64,000 bases of DNA from Podocnemis expansa (taxonomy: Eukaryota; Chordata; Testudines; Podocnemididae): assembly GCA_007922195.1 (NCBI GenBank), contig ML682007.1, positions 15,492,954 through 15,556,953 on the forward strand. Reading direction: 5' to 3'. The notes beneath the pieces are model-generated. The model had not been told where the DNA came from. It did no database searches and saw only the letters and a list, made by a program, of their open reading frames with translations. This document shows, in pieces, positions 47,210 to 60,139 of the stretch. Within the stretch, counting starts at the first letter, position 1; the number at the start of each line of letters is the position of its first letter. The translations under genes were made by a program, and so were the position numbers.

Positions 47210-47220
47210 CTTCAAGACAT

Positions 47221-49879
47221 TGACAAACACTCCGCAAAGTATGGAATCATTAAAACAGGAGAGTGAGATTTGGATCCAATTAGTTCAGTGTTCAAGTCCA
47301 TGCTTTTTATAGAGATAAGGGGCCAGCAATTATATTTAGACCCAGATATTTTATTCTTCTGAGTTCTGATGGTGTTCAGTTCTAGCATTTTGGTTCATGC
47401 TCATCTCTAAGAAATATCTACTTCATAAAGGTATGGTGAGGCTGATTAATTAAAGCACTTCATTATCCTTAGTCAAGAGACCTGCCCCTAGCACAAGGTA
47501 TCTTAAGAAGCAGCAGCCACCATGGGAAGAAAGTTAACCTTTCCACCTGTGGCGATGATGCTACCCAGTTGCCTGTGCATCTGTCTTGAAATAAAGATTG
47601 TGATTTTTGTGTCCATTCCAGACAGAATGCTATCTGGATCCATAATCTGTAAATGGCTAAGCAATATAAGCTACATACACTGAAGTGTCAGAGTAGCTGG
47701 AGCTACTGAACCTCATGTAAATACATTATTGATTTTTCTTCCTCCAGATGGTGCAATTCAGAAAAAATTGTTTTTAAATTATGCCTTGCAGAGATGCTAA
47801 GAAGTGCTGATAACAACAGGCGTATTTCAGGTGAACACTGACCTCTTTTTCCTCTCCATCAAGCTAAAGCATCCCAAGTACTGCAAGTATTTTACATAAA
47901 TTACCTGCAGCATATGAATTTAAACTGGAGGCAACTGTTTAATTGGAACTATTTAACTCGTGCAGATCTCTTTTACCCACTGCTCATTTGTGCTTCCAAT
48001 AGCATTCAAAGATGGCTGCAGAAAACAACTCTGATGAACTGTAAAACACAGCAATTATAGTACTGTTTTATTTCTGTAAGAAAAATAACTAAGTGCCAAG
48101 GCTGCATTTCAACAACATACCTGACATATGAAATATGAATTTCAGTGACAGACCTGACACATTTCTCCTTTAAAATGATTATCTTGATTTCATTGAGCAA
48201 TATGAAAAAAAACCCACTAGCTCGGAGCAGAAAGCAAACTTCCTGTGATTGCCCTGTGGGGGAGATGTCACACAATACATGGCAAAAGCCCCATAATATG
48301 CTAGGGGGATGCCTGGAGCACCATTTCCATTCTCACTGCTACCAGCAGCCTGACTGAGACAGACACATGCAGACAGTGCAAAGTGTCAGCAGTATTGTTC
48401 TAGTAGGTCATTATTTAGAAGTTACATTTTTACTTTCTTATTGCCACAGCTAGATTCTGATCTGACCTGTGCAAAGCTGGTATAACTCTATTAACTTCAG
48501 TGGAAGTACATGGCAGTCTAATTATTTGTAACCAAAATCTGAATCTGACCCCAGTTTCTGCGAATGGATAGGAATTTGCCTTTTTTGGTACTTCACATTG
48601 GATGAAGTCACTCCAGAATATTCTTTTGCTGTTGGTACAGTCAATGATCTGATTTGTTCATTACCCATTGAAATTAGTGGGGAGATGCTCACTGATTTCA
48701 CTAGCATTTGAACTAGGCCTTAATCACCACCTTCCTCAGAAAAACAGAGATGATGAAGAAATGGCACTGAGGTGTTTCCAGCTACTGTTGAACGATAAAG
48801 TCAAGCCTAATGAGTAAGTTAATGCTACTTTACTATGTCTGTGAGCAAACACTTGCACAACACTTTATCTGAGATGATCTCCTAGCAGCTTACAGATATT
48901 GCACCTAGGCTTTGCTCAAAGTACCAAAAGGAACGAATATTGTAGACTTTTTGCATATTGGTCAAGGTTAGGTTAAATTAATATTATGTCCCATCACTAC
49001 AAATAAGACACATAAGCCAAAATTCTTTTCCCAGACAGCTTCCAGTCAGGCTGATTCATTTTTTTCCTTTGAAATTGCTTTTGACTGGGAAAAAATGGGG
49101 TTTTAACTAAGTGAAATTTTGTCTTGAAAAACTTTGCTTTCTGTGCAAAAATGTTTGTTTGCAGCTCCAACCTGAAAAATGTTGATTGTCAAATGCCACT
49201 GAAGTGTCTGATGCCCCCAATCTCCTCTATGGGTTGAGTTTGCCAGCCAAATTACACCATGATGCACCATGGATGAGGACACATTATATCTTGCAGCAAT
49301 TATGTAAGAAGAGGCTGCACAATCTCCCTCATGGGAAATACAGTCTGGTCAAGGAACTCAGTCCACAGAAAGGAATGTGGGTACGAGGCACCACAATACC
49401 ATTTCAGAATTATTTTTTGTCAAAAAGTCTAAAGCTTTGCCATGAAAGTCAACTCATTTTCCAAATAGCTCTAGCTTCCAGTCTTAGGAAGACACAGTGA
49501 CGTGGTAAAGAGAGAAGATGGGGAAAAAAGCATGGCCAAGAGAAAGCTTTTCTTTTATCATTGAATTACTGGGACTAAGGTATCTTGTCCTGAAATTTTA
49601 GAATTAGAGCAGTATTGAAAAGGTAATCAAGAGTCAAGATGGGAAGATTGTAGCTAAGAGAACGAACAAATCAAGGAATTCCACAACTGGCTCTATGACA
49701 CATGCAATCACTAGGAACTTCATAGCAGGAGTAAGGATAGAAATCAGATTCTACTCCAAAGAAACACAGGTGGGCCAGCCACTTCATTTAAAGGGATCCT
49801 GCTCTGTTAGCAGAATAGAGCATATGACACACAGTTCAGCAATTCTGATTCCTTCAGCAGGGGGCACCAGTATACATAA
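47221..49879. other. non-coding sequence, nothing firmly recognised
   Basis: Unclassified sequence. About 48460-48520 shows a decayed copy of the old gaagtcaatgg-type repeat (attaacttcagtggaagtac). A 104-codon frame at 49186-49500 has no motif. Confidence 0.55.
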
Positions 49880-49975
49880 AATTCAGTGGTTAGACAAAGC
49901 TTTGCAAAATGCTTTGGAATTCTGCTGACTGAAGCACTATATAAATGTAATTTTATTACTGCTATTATATAAAGA
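49880..49975 (+). mobile_element. ancient L3/CR1-like LINE 3' tail relic
   Basis: caaaatgctttggaattctg, gaagcactatataaatgtaa, ttttattactgctattat follow the old LINE tail pattern (gctttgg core, then a cactatataaatg box and an AT-rich end). Confidence 0.47.
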
Positions 49976-51143
49976 AAACATTGATTTTTAAACCATATTT
50001 TCAAGGCAATCTCTCTCCAATGCTTTATTAATTTCCTTGTGTTATTTAGTAGAATAGTAGAACTATGTAAATTTGACTGACAATCAAAATAAATTTAAGG
50101 CTTCTCTCAATGAAACCTTAATAAATGTCACATCCAATATGTGACTGCTCCAAGCTAATGCTAGCCTGTATAATTTATCATTATTCTAACTTAGTGAATC
50201 CTGTCAGCACTGCTAAATATATCTCAACCTGATGACCAACATTTTCTCCTTCTTTCAGAAATAATATTAAGGATTAGTGTTTAGACTGGAGTGATCAGAC
50301 AGTTGTTGAGTTGTTTAGTTTCTTCCTCGACAGGAACTGATGACTTAATTTTTTTTATTCTTTCTAATTTGTTATTATTATAATAACAATAATAATAAGA
50401 AGAAATTGGTTAGAAATATTCCACTCTATGCAAAGCCACAGTGGATGGCTCAGGCAATTGATAACAATATGGAGCATTTCTTGTTGGCCCAACTAGTGAG
50501 CTAACAAACGGTGCCCATAGACTGTTGTTTTATTAGGAAGCATGTTAATGACTTTCTACTATTGCACATGTTTTTCTTAAGAGTCTATCACAGATACTTT
50601 TGGCATCCATAAATTGTTTCTTCCTATCTCCGGTTATTGCTGAAATGCCAAGGGAAGGTGAGGAATTCATTGTAGATGGCCTTCACACTGCAATTGCAAT
50701 GTTGAAATTCTATGTATGATGGAACAGACATTGCTGACTCATCTTTATGGCTTGAGAATGCCACTTTCTAGGGCCAAGAAGCAAGGTGGGAAGAAATCAC
50801 ATAGCTCAAACATAAAAGAGTATCTTTTACAAGTAAAAAATATGCAGAAGTTGTACGACTTGCTAATTTTGGTCCTGGGACAGTTTCTACCCATAAATCT
50901 TGAAATTTTCTAAAGTGGATAGCTCTCAAAGTAGAAAGTACCAAGTAACTGACTTTTGGCCATAATATTTATCTTTATTATTCCCTGTAGATTTGTCTTG
51001 TGGTGAATAACAACAGTTAAGATCTGGATTAATTAAAAACAACAATAGCAGAAGATTTTGGATGAGAAAAATCAAATGTTCTGTGCAGAAAATAATATAC
51101 AAGACCATTCCTTCTTTCTGTGACTAATAGACCCCTGTTAAGG
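49976..51143. other. non-coding sequence, nothing recognised
   Basis: AT-rich sequence with an AAT/ATA patch near 50374-50400. No gene or repeat end identified. Confidence 0.6.
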
Positions 51144-52055
51144 AGACTCATAGGACTGGAATGGGCCTTGAGAAGTCTTCCAGTCTAGTCCCCTGCACTC
51201 AAGGGAGGGCCAAGTATTATCTAGACCATTCGTGACAGATGCTGAATAACTTACTCTTAAAAATCTTCAGTGATACAGATTACACAACCTCCCCAAGCAA
51301 TTTATTCCAATTCTTAACTACCCTGACAGTTAGGTGGTTTTTCCTAATCTCCAATCTAAATTGCCCTTGTTGGAATTTAACCCCATTTCTTCTCATCTTA
51401 GCTTCAGAGGTTAAGGAGCACAAATATTTCTACTTTTTGTAATAACCTTTTTACACACTTAAAAACTGTTATGTCCCCCCTCGGTCTTCTCTTCTCCAGA
51501 CTAAACAAACCCACTTTTTCAGTCTTCCCTCATAGGTCATGTTTTCAAGATCTTTAATCATTTTTGTTGCTCTCAATTTTCTCCAATTTGGCCACATCTT
51601 TCCTCAAATGTGATGCCCAGAACTGGGCACGATACTTCAGCTGAGGCTTAAGCAGTGCAGAGTATAACGGAAGAATTATTTCTTGTCTTACTTATACAAC
51701 ACTCCTGCTAATACAACCCAGAATGATCTTTCCTCTTTGCTTTCCCCAACCTCCACCCCATGGTGTCACATTATTGACTCATATTTAGCTTGTGATCCAC
51801 TACGACTCCCAAATCCCTTTCCACACTACTTTTTCCTAGGGAGCCATTTCCCATTTTCTACGTGTGCAACTCATTCTTCCATCTTAAGTGGAGTACTTTG
51901 CATTTGTCCTTACTGAATATCATCCTGTTTACTTCAGACTGTTTGTCCAGATCATTTTAAATTTTACCCCCTATCCTCCAAAGCATTTGCAACCCCAACC
52001 AGCTTGGTATTGTCCGCAAACTTTGTAAGTGTATGCTCTATGCTATTATCTAAAT
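51144..52055 (-). mobile_element. CR1 LINE 3' fragment
   Basis: Plus-strand words actcataggactggaatggg, ccagtctagtcccctgcact, cttctcttctccagactaaa, atgtgatgcccagaactggg, and gtattgtccgcaaactttgt are a reversed CR1 3' end plus C-terminal coding part. It is colinear with 43097-43970 but more decayed. It breaks off at a hAT-type terminus at 52058. Confidence 0.9.
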
Positions 52056-52057
52056 CA

Positions 52058-52157
52058 GTGGTTTTCAACCTGTAGCCTGCAAGGCACTTGCAGCCCAATT
52101 AGCACACTGCTGTGGTCTATGTGACAGCCTCAGGGACATACAAGTAGTATTGGATGA
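52058..52157 (+). mobile_element. hAT element fragment between two CR1 copies
   Basis: Begins cagtggttttcaacctgtag at the exact point where the preceding CR1 copy stops, continues aaggcacttgcagcccaatt, and is cut off on its right by the next CR1 copy. No right terminus is visible. The order suggests hAT inserted into CR1, then a second CR1 inserted into the hAT. Confidence 0.5.
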
Positions 52158-52845
52158 ACAGAATCATAGAATTAGAAGGGACCTCATGAGGTCATCTAGT
52201 CCAACCCCCTGCCAAAAAAGCAGAACCACTCTCACTAAATTATCCCAGCCAATGTTTTGTCTAACCGAGCCTTAAATATCTCCAAAGATGGAGATTCCAC
52301 CTCTTCCGTAGGCAGCCCATTCTAATGCTTCACCACTCTCTTAGTAAGAAAGCTTTTCCTAATATCCAACCTCGACCTCCCCAGCTGCAGCTTGAAACCA
52401 TTGCTCCTTGTTCTGTCCTCTGTTACTACTGAGAACAGCCAAGCTCCATCCTCCTTGGAGCATCCCTCCAAGTAGCTGAAGGTTGCTATCAAATCTGCCC
52501 TCAGTCTTCTCTTCTGCAGGCTAAATAAGCCTAGTTCCTTCATTCTCTCTTCATAGGTCTTGTGCTCCAGCCTCTTGATCATTTTTGTTGCCCTCTTTCT
52601 AATTTGTCCACGTCCTTTTTGTAGTGAGGAGCCCAGAACTGGACACAGTATTCCAGATGCAGCCTCACCAGTGCCGAATAGAGGAGAATGAGCAAATCCC
52701 TCGACCTGCTGGTAACACTTCTACTGATGCGGCCCAGTATGCCATTGGCCTTTTTAGCAGCAAGAACACTCTGTTGACTCATATCCAGCTTCCCATCCAC
52801 CATGACCCCCAGGTCTTTTTCTACAGTGCTGCTACTTAGCTGATT
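52158..52845 (-). mobile_element. CR1 LINE 3' fragment, better preserved subfamily
   Basis: Starts with the reversed CR1 end acagaatcatagaattagaa and ggtcatctagtccaacccc. Minus-strand frames encode [20 protein letters not shown] (52322-52582) and [19 protein letters not shown] with [13 protein letters not shown] (52579-52803), the C-terminal end of the CR1 polyprotein, in frames broken by one shift. Better conserved than its neighbour at 51144, so probably younger. It is truncated at about 52845. Confidence 0.93.
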
Positions 52846-52999
52846 GCAGAAAGTGCACTTTCACTGAACAGACTTCAGTTCTCAAATTCTCTCCTGATTT
52901 GATGAAGTCCAGGCTTGTTGAGCTACAGGCTGGGGAGCAGAGTCCTCTCACCCCAATGTGATGCAAATTATAGGTAAAATATACCAAACATAAGTTACT

Positions 53000-53470
53000 T
53001 GTCTTTCATGCCACTTTTGAGGCCCTTCATCACCTACATCCCCACCCTATTTTTCATTCAGTATCAAAATGTTGTCTTGCACCTCCAGTTGGCCCATGAT
53101 GCCAGCCTCAACCACCACCTCATTAAATCTTCAAATTGGCACCTTCATGCTTTTTCCTCTGATGCCTCTCATACTTCCAAAGTACCCCCTACAAACAGCT
53201 ACAACATCATTTCATTATTCTCCTTCCAATCCCTCCTTAAAGCTGTCCCTTGCCTTGATGCCTACAAAAAATGACAATGTGAGCTTGATGGGGAGCTGAG
53301 ATCACAGCCTATAATATAGAGTCATTGTTACCTTATGCTCCTGTCAGTCTGTCTTGTATCCTGTACTATGATTTTTTGTGGCAGGAACTATCTTTTTGTT
53401 CTATGTTTGTACAATGCTGATCATAATAGGGTGGAGTCCATGGTCCTGTGCCTGAAGACAATACAAAAAA
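53000..53470 (+). mobile_element. L2/L3-like LINE 3' end
   Basis: A C-rich coding-like part (catcacctacatccccaccc, ccctccttaaagctgtccct, gatgcctacaaaaaatgaca) is followed by the tail words ttttgtggcaggaactatct, ttgttctatgtttgtacaat, and ggtggagtccatggtcctgt. This is the longest copy of the family in the window. Confidence 0.52.
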
Positions 53471-55611
53471 TATGACCTCACTACCTGATTCATTTTCATA
53501 AGACCCAAAATAATAAGGGTTTAACTTTTTGGCACACCATCTCTTTCATATTTTTAAAATTTTCTAAACAGGTATTGTGCAATAAAAAGTTTCCAGATAC
53601 GTGAACCTCCCCATGTACTGGCAGCATGTTAAATAAACAATTCCTGAAGAAAAAGGTGCTCTGCGTAAAAAGAACTAGCTCAGGTTTACTATGACTATAC
53701 AGACCCTCACTGCTCCATCAGCTGAGCTCAGCATCTGGAGTGGAAAAAGAAACGGGTTTTTCACATTGCATCATCATCCAACCATAACTGAAGCCTCTTC
53801 ACCTTAATCCCCTACCACATGCATGGACAGCCTAACGATTTTGGTAAGGGTTAGTGAAAAACCTTCATGGTCCCCCAAAACCAGTTTTATATTAAATAAC
53901 AAGAGATGTCACAATAAATATAAGAAGACTATGTAGATAGTCAGCAGTTCCAGCCCTATACAGCAGTAAATTCTTGATAGCAGTAATGGTTAAAACATAT
54001 CTAGATTTCACAGCTTTCATAGGATATTCCAGAATTATCCTCATATATTTTCAGTCAGATCCAAAATCTGATCAGCCAAAATCATGGAACCATTAATACA
54101 GCTGAGCAAATATTAATACAAAACACAAGGTAATTAAGTTAGCTTCTTTTTTGTTTGTGAGCTATCCACACACAATGCTGAAATAATTAATAAAACAGAA
54201 TCACTGTGAATAATCCTTAATCGATAGTTGCTTTGAGCAGTAACCAGCAAATATTCAATATCCAGCATTTGCGCTATGTTAGTGTAGATTGAACAGCTGG
54301 GTCAGCTGGCATTGTTTCTTTATTGTAATCAGATGAGTATAACATGTAGAGTCAGGTTTCTGGTGCAAAATATTTGTGTCTGAGGTCAAAATTCACCTTG
54401 TGAATATTCATTAAAACCAGCTGTTTCTATGACCTATCCTACCATAAACTCCGGGGCAGTGAATACAACATGAAAAACCATGGGTGAAGCAAATCTCCCC
54501 CTTCCCTCCTAAACAAACATTAATGGAGAACTTTTCAAAGTAATCAGCCAACTGTGTTCACCATCATACAGATTTCTCCCCCCCACACACACTTTTTTCT
54601 TCCTCTTCCTTTTGACTTACAGTAGCAACAAAGATCACAAATCCTGTGAAATTAAATTTCAGTCTCTTTACAGAGCTATCCTGGTGAGCCTTGTATTTGT
54701 ATTGCTGCTCAATGGGGTTTTTAATAATGCAATTATAAAACGGAGTGCCAAGATGCTGCAGCCTCTTAAGCACTGTATATATTTTTTTAAATGGAAAGTT
54801 CTATTATGACTATAGAAAGTCAGGCTGATTTACAGTGCCTTCAGATCAAAAAGAGAAAATAAACGGTTCATAATAGCAAATGATTAATATATTTCAGGAA
54901 TAAAAGAAAAGATTAAAAGAATATTTGGCAGTAAAAGCCTGACTCTCAGCAAAGGGTGGTAAATGATAGCTCTGCGCTGAGTAGTACACACAGCATTTTT
55001 GTGTACTTTCCTGGGTAGAACAAGAAAATCATTTATCTGTCCAGTCCTCATGTGCATTTCAGTTCAATTATTACATATGCAGAGACAGTTTGGATCCACA
55101 CTGTACCTTGAGAAACAGCAGACAAGATAAATAAGATGATTCAAAAAGATCACATTACAGTAGCTGTGTTGTCCAGCAAGAAGCAATTAAAATGCACACA
55201 CCCCTTTGAAACAGCAACATAGCCAAAGACCAGAGATGATTTGGTCAACAAGTCAGTCATGTTATCCACCAACAAATATTGCAAAAAAGGAATTTGTACA
55301 TTTTTATATTGATCTGTCCATATTCAACTTTTATCAGCACATTTTTAAAGAAATATATAGAGAAAATGCAATTCTCTAACAAAGGATTGTCTGGGATCGG
55401 AGACCATAATTTAGCAGATAAAATGCTGATCATTGTGTAAATCACATACATAGGAATGCAGATGCTATGTGCGTGACCTCAGTATGCAAGGTTATTCTTC
55501 TAGCCTTTAATCAAAGCACACAGCTCCCAAGATATAAGCAAGCCATCTCCCCTTGTTCCAAATCACTGAACAGACTAAGCACTAGAAAATATATTGTGGG
55601 CAGGGAATCCT
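53471..55611. other. non-coding sequence, nothing recognised
   Basis: AT-rich, with only short frames. No RNA gene, transposon end or exon identified. Confidence 0.6.
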
Positions 55612-55680
55612 GCATTGGCAGCTGAATTAACTAGATGGCCTAGTAATAGGTCTTTTCTTACATTCTATGATTTTTTAATA
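55612..55680 (+). mobile_element. CR1-like 3' terminal relic
   Basis: actagatggcctagtaatag followed by gtcttttcttacattctatg is the forward CR1-type 3' end (compare the reversed ccatctagt and atcatagaat words at other loci). Only the last roughly 70 bp remain. Confidence 0.47.
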
Positions 55681-57949
55681 CTAACTCATATATCATACTT
55701 AAGACATGATTTATGTATTTTTGCCTTTGAGTCTTTGAAGTGAAGAGACACCTCTGCAAGTCTAAATACTGCCACACATTGCTGACATCTTAAATTCTTT
55801 GCTACTCCTTTCTGTATTTCCTTGTCAGCGCCTTGCCCCAATATTCCTAATAAAAGAATAAAAATAATAATAGATTCTAGCTGAAAGTAACCACCCAAGA
55901 AGGAGAAGGTTAACTCAGCCATAAAAAGAAAGTGAAGGGGAGGTGAAATAGTCACCCTATCATGGCTACTTGCTTGCCAGAAGTTCAACCTTAAGTATTC
56001 CTTAAATGGGAAAAGGGGAGCCTGTTTCTAAGTCACAGAAAGGACTGCATTTACTGACTGGATCCATGTGTAGAGTTTCTATTGGCATAAACGACAAGTT
56101 TGAACAAGAAGAAATGCAGGCCTGCGAAACAGAAAACCTGATGGGTTTAGGCTCAATCCTTTCAAGTCTGTCCATTGGACGTGAAAGCCCTCAGCACTTT
56201 ATAGATTCTGTTCTTAGTTGATGATGTTGTTCAGCAATAGCTGATTACACACTGCTTGACCCATAAGTCTACTCAGGTTGATTTCAGCTGGCATTCATTT
56301 AAACTTTACATGCACATACTAGTTGCAGAACCAAAAGTTTATTTGGAAATCTAACTACTTTGCATCTCCCACCCCAACTCCTGAGATCAAGGTTTGCTCT
56401 CTCATTTTTATTCAGTTTAGATAAAAGGGGGGCTTTAACACTCATGGAATAATCCAAACTCCTCAAGTCACTGAAGATCTACAAACGCTGCTCATGGTAT
56501 TTTAAATGTAAAATGAAAGCATGCACTTGCTCACTTTCAAGCCAGTTGTTATGACCACCAAGCTCTAACTCTAAAACATTATGTAGACAGCAAGTGACAC
56601 TGTAATAGGTTTATTCTATCAGAGATTCTGGCTGCAGTTTTGCAGACACAATGAAAACATTTAAAACGCTACCAAGAGTCAGGAGGGAGTGAGATGGATG
56701 CCCACATCTGGGAGACTGTTGAACCCGTAAGATATGAACCCTAAAAGACAAAGGAAGCGCAAAGTGACATTTGCTGCCATTTGAGGGAAGCAGCTTTAAG
56801 AGACCATCTTCAATTATACATTTACTTTTACCACTATAACATTCCACTCTTCTACCACCAGTATCTCCGCACAACAGACAATTTCATTACCTATTACACC
56901 CCCCAGCACATTTAGGAGATTTCTATCTTTTCCTCCCCAGCAAGCAAGTTTTTGCAGGTAAATCCCCTCCAGATGGAAAACAAAATTACAGGGCCATGGA
57001 AAATGTCACACATCAGAACTAACATAATGACACATGGGGATCTAGAATTAAAGATAAATCTCTGATGAGAGAGGCAACAGCATTTTCAGTAAATCTGTGT
57101 CTTTAGGGGAAAGACTGTTAAATAAATGCCATTGTATGGTATCTCAGAGATTAATTATTTTCTCCTCCAAAACTTGCTTGGTGGCTGGAGTTAGAATACA
57201 CCTACAGCTGCAAAGTTGCCCACTCTCTAACCAGAGAGATTTGTCAACAAAATCTTTTCAAGGTCTGTTTAGATTCCACAGCTTCCCTACATGAATGTAG
57301 TTCTCATGGAAAAACACTACCAAAAATAGAGTTAATTTTTTTTTTTTTTAGTTATCCACGTAACATCAATACTAATGCTCTTATTATCCATTATTTACAG
57401 TGGGCAATGCCACAAATGGTTTAAAGAGATTACAAATGTAAGACAGCTTGATCACTAGCATGAATATGCTACCCTCAGTAAAACAGAAACACAGAAAGTG
57501 TTGGGAAAAGGGATGTCAATATAAGCAAAATGTTAAGTTTTGAGGGGGAGTGGGGAGAGTGAGTAGTACCGGTATGTTTTTAATTATGAAGTAGGTATGT
57601 CTAGTTGGAAGGGCAATAGCAGGAATGGGGAATAAATATAAAGAGAAAAAAAGAAAAAACAGCAAGAGGATTATTCAGAGATAAGTGAGGAAAGGATGGA
57701 GAATATGAAGGCCAGAGCAGGGAGGTTAGCAGTAGAAGGAGAAAGCTGGGGTGGGGGAGAGTCAATCAGCAGACAGAAAATAAAGACTAGTGTTCAAATT
57801 GTTCTAATGCAGACTGCTGATTTTTATGCTGATTTGCCAGACATCTAAAAAATATGGATATAAAGTGTTTCAACTGGACCTCACTCCCTGTAGTAGCTGT
57901 TAGCTACTCTGAAAAATCTCTGGGAACTAGAGGTTGTCTCTTTCATTAG
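55681..57949. other. non-coding sequence with purine-rich patches
   Basis: Contains a 14-base T run at 57336-57349 and a purine-rich patch near 57638-57680. The 100-codon minus frame at 55686-55988 has no recognisable domain. Confidence 0.6.
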
Positions 57950-58990
57950 GAGCTACAGGTCCACCTGTGCTCACCCATATGGCTAAGGAAAGAAGAAACA
58001 GCATTTGTGGCCTGGTGCCCCTTAAGGGACAGTATCTGCTAACACAAGATTCGTGAAAGGCCTCATCTTCTGCCTGAGGCAGCACCAAAAATAAGATTTC
58101 CTCATGGATAATCCTCAGTTATGTAAGTGCAGGTTCATCTGTATGGACTAAATGGTAGTTCAGTCTGCAAAACCATCCACCCAATGGCAATTTTAGGTGA
58201 GATCACACTCTGATGGTGGCTTTTGTATTGTAGGCACTTCTCTCAAAAATGGAAGGAGATGCACTATAACAGGGAAGGGAAAAAGTCACCTCTTGCATAG
58301 TGGCTGGTACCTGCATTTTCTCACCCCTGGAACCCGCTGAAAGCTGCTAGCTGACCTTGGTGGGTCTTCAACAGCTTGGTCCTCCAAACAAGTCACACAG
58401 TTCAAATGTACACCTTTAGGGTAGCTAAAGTCCAACGAAACTATCGACCTGCCATCACTGGGGTCTACCACCCCATTCTGGACCCTTTAAATTTGTACCT
58501 CACTCAGCCTCCAAAAAAGCTGTGTCACCTTCTTGGGATTTACACCATCTAGTCTGGTTGGTGGGGGAACCTAAGCTTGCTCACTCAGTACTTCAAGCTC
58601 CAACCCAGGGACCCTATAAACTGCCCTCACTTCAACGTTGCTGCTTTCATCCAGGGCCTCTTCCCGTCTGCTCCATTTATCTTTACCCGTCACCTCAGTG
58701 TTAAAGTTCTCAAATCCTCTCTCTTGAAGTTAAAGTAAAAGCAACTGAGCAAAACTCAGGTTATCCTCAAACTTCATAGGTTAGAAATGTGCCTGGTCCC
58801 AGCCAGGAATTGAACTGCCAAGGCCCTGCACTGTCTTTTATTTGAGCTGGCTGAGCTCCCATTGGCTGCTTTCATGAGCCCTGGGAGGAACCACCTGTGC
58901 CATTCCCATTTTTTGGGTGCAGTAAGACTATGTGGCCTCCTGTAGGGAGCCACAAAAACTACCTATATCCCTTCACATCCCCACACTTTA
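57950..58990. other. GC-richer unclassified stretch, possibly an old LTR or transposon
   Basis: Composition rises compared with both sides, and it contains phrases common in repeats (ggtgccccttaagggacag, cccattggctgctttcatga). I find no paired ends, primer-binding site or coding domain, so an LTR or other old element is only a guess. Confidence 0.2.
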
Positions 58991-60095
58991 GGTAGGCCAA
59001 ATAGTCATCCAAACGAAAATAACCTTTAGCAATTTCTGATCTAGGCCAGATCTGAATCCTTTGAAACCAGTTCAGATACAAAATGTCTCCAGCCATTCCC
59101 TGGGCTACGTAGCCATCCCACCACACCGACTTCTTAGAATTTCATTCACTACAATAGCTAGAAAAGTTTTAGTTATTATTTCAATGAGAGAGGTTTTGAG
59201 CAAAATAATTCATTTAACAAATAATTTTCAGTCAGCCACAGAAGTTAGTAGCATAAGAGTTTATCTTCTTCCTACATTCCACCAAGAAGCTGAGAAGCAG
59301 CTAGGGGGGATGAAAATGATTAAACTAAACTCTCCTCAGATGCTGAAATCAACTAAAACTTCTCAGACCAGCATTTTAAAAACATCCTCTGTGTTGGGGT
59401 ATGTAGTGAAAGAGTGGAATAGATGCAACTCTAGCTTTTGATTAAACAATGTATACGTCTTGTCTTTCAGTGACAGCCTGAAGACAGTTGTTCTTTCCTT
59501 CCAAACATAATATCTCAGTTGCATGTTCTTTTGCAAGCAGTGTTTCTCTGGCCAGCAACCAGAAGAGGTTTCCTTTTAGAAAACAACGACATCTACATTT
59601 GTTTCTTAAGTTTCTCTTTACGTATTGGCAATCTGGTTCCCTTGTACATCTTCCAGTTGTGTTGCCATCAGCCCTGCTTCAGGGGTAGGAGCAAAGTTAG
59701 ACTTGCTGCTGGAGTTTTTCCGGCTGTGTTGTTTACATCTTAAAAGACAAGTGGCAAGAAAGAAGTAGTGGCTAGGCTACAGCATCTCTCCCATCCTATC
59801 GTGCAGAGCTGCAGTTCCAGGGTGAGTTTTGGGGGAAAAGTTTGCATCAAATCAAAGCTCTGAAGACAAGTTCTAAAAATCCACATACAAGCCAGAAGGG
59901 ACCAAAATCTCTCACCATCTCATGGATATCTGGTGAAATGAGTTGATAGTCTGAGGAAAGTTCCCACTACAGAGATGTCCACAATCACTGCTGCAGCACC
60001 TTTTTCACAGACCCAAATTAGATCATTAGAAGGCTACCATTCACCAACACTAAGCACACGCTGAATCCACTCTCAAGGAATTTCTAATACAAGGA

Positions 60096-60096
<1 letters not shown>
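58991..60096. other. non-coding sequence, nothing recognised
   Basis: A 126-codon plus frame (59061-59441) has no recognisable motif and is attributed to chance. No repeat ends found. Confidence 0.6.

Positions 60097-60137
<41 letters not shown>
60097..60137. repeat. (CA)n microsatellite
   Basis: An uninterrupted CA run of about 20 units, likely polymorphic in length. Confidence 0.98.

Positions 60138-60139
<2 letters not shown>

Noticed and set aside
59061..59441. 126-codon plus-strand frame
   Set aside because: No motif or family resemblance; no neighbouring exon evidence.
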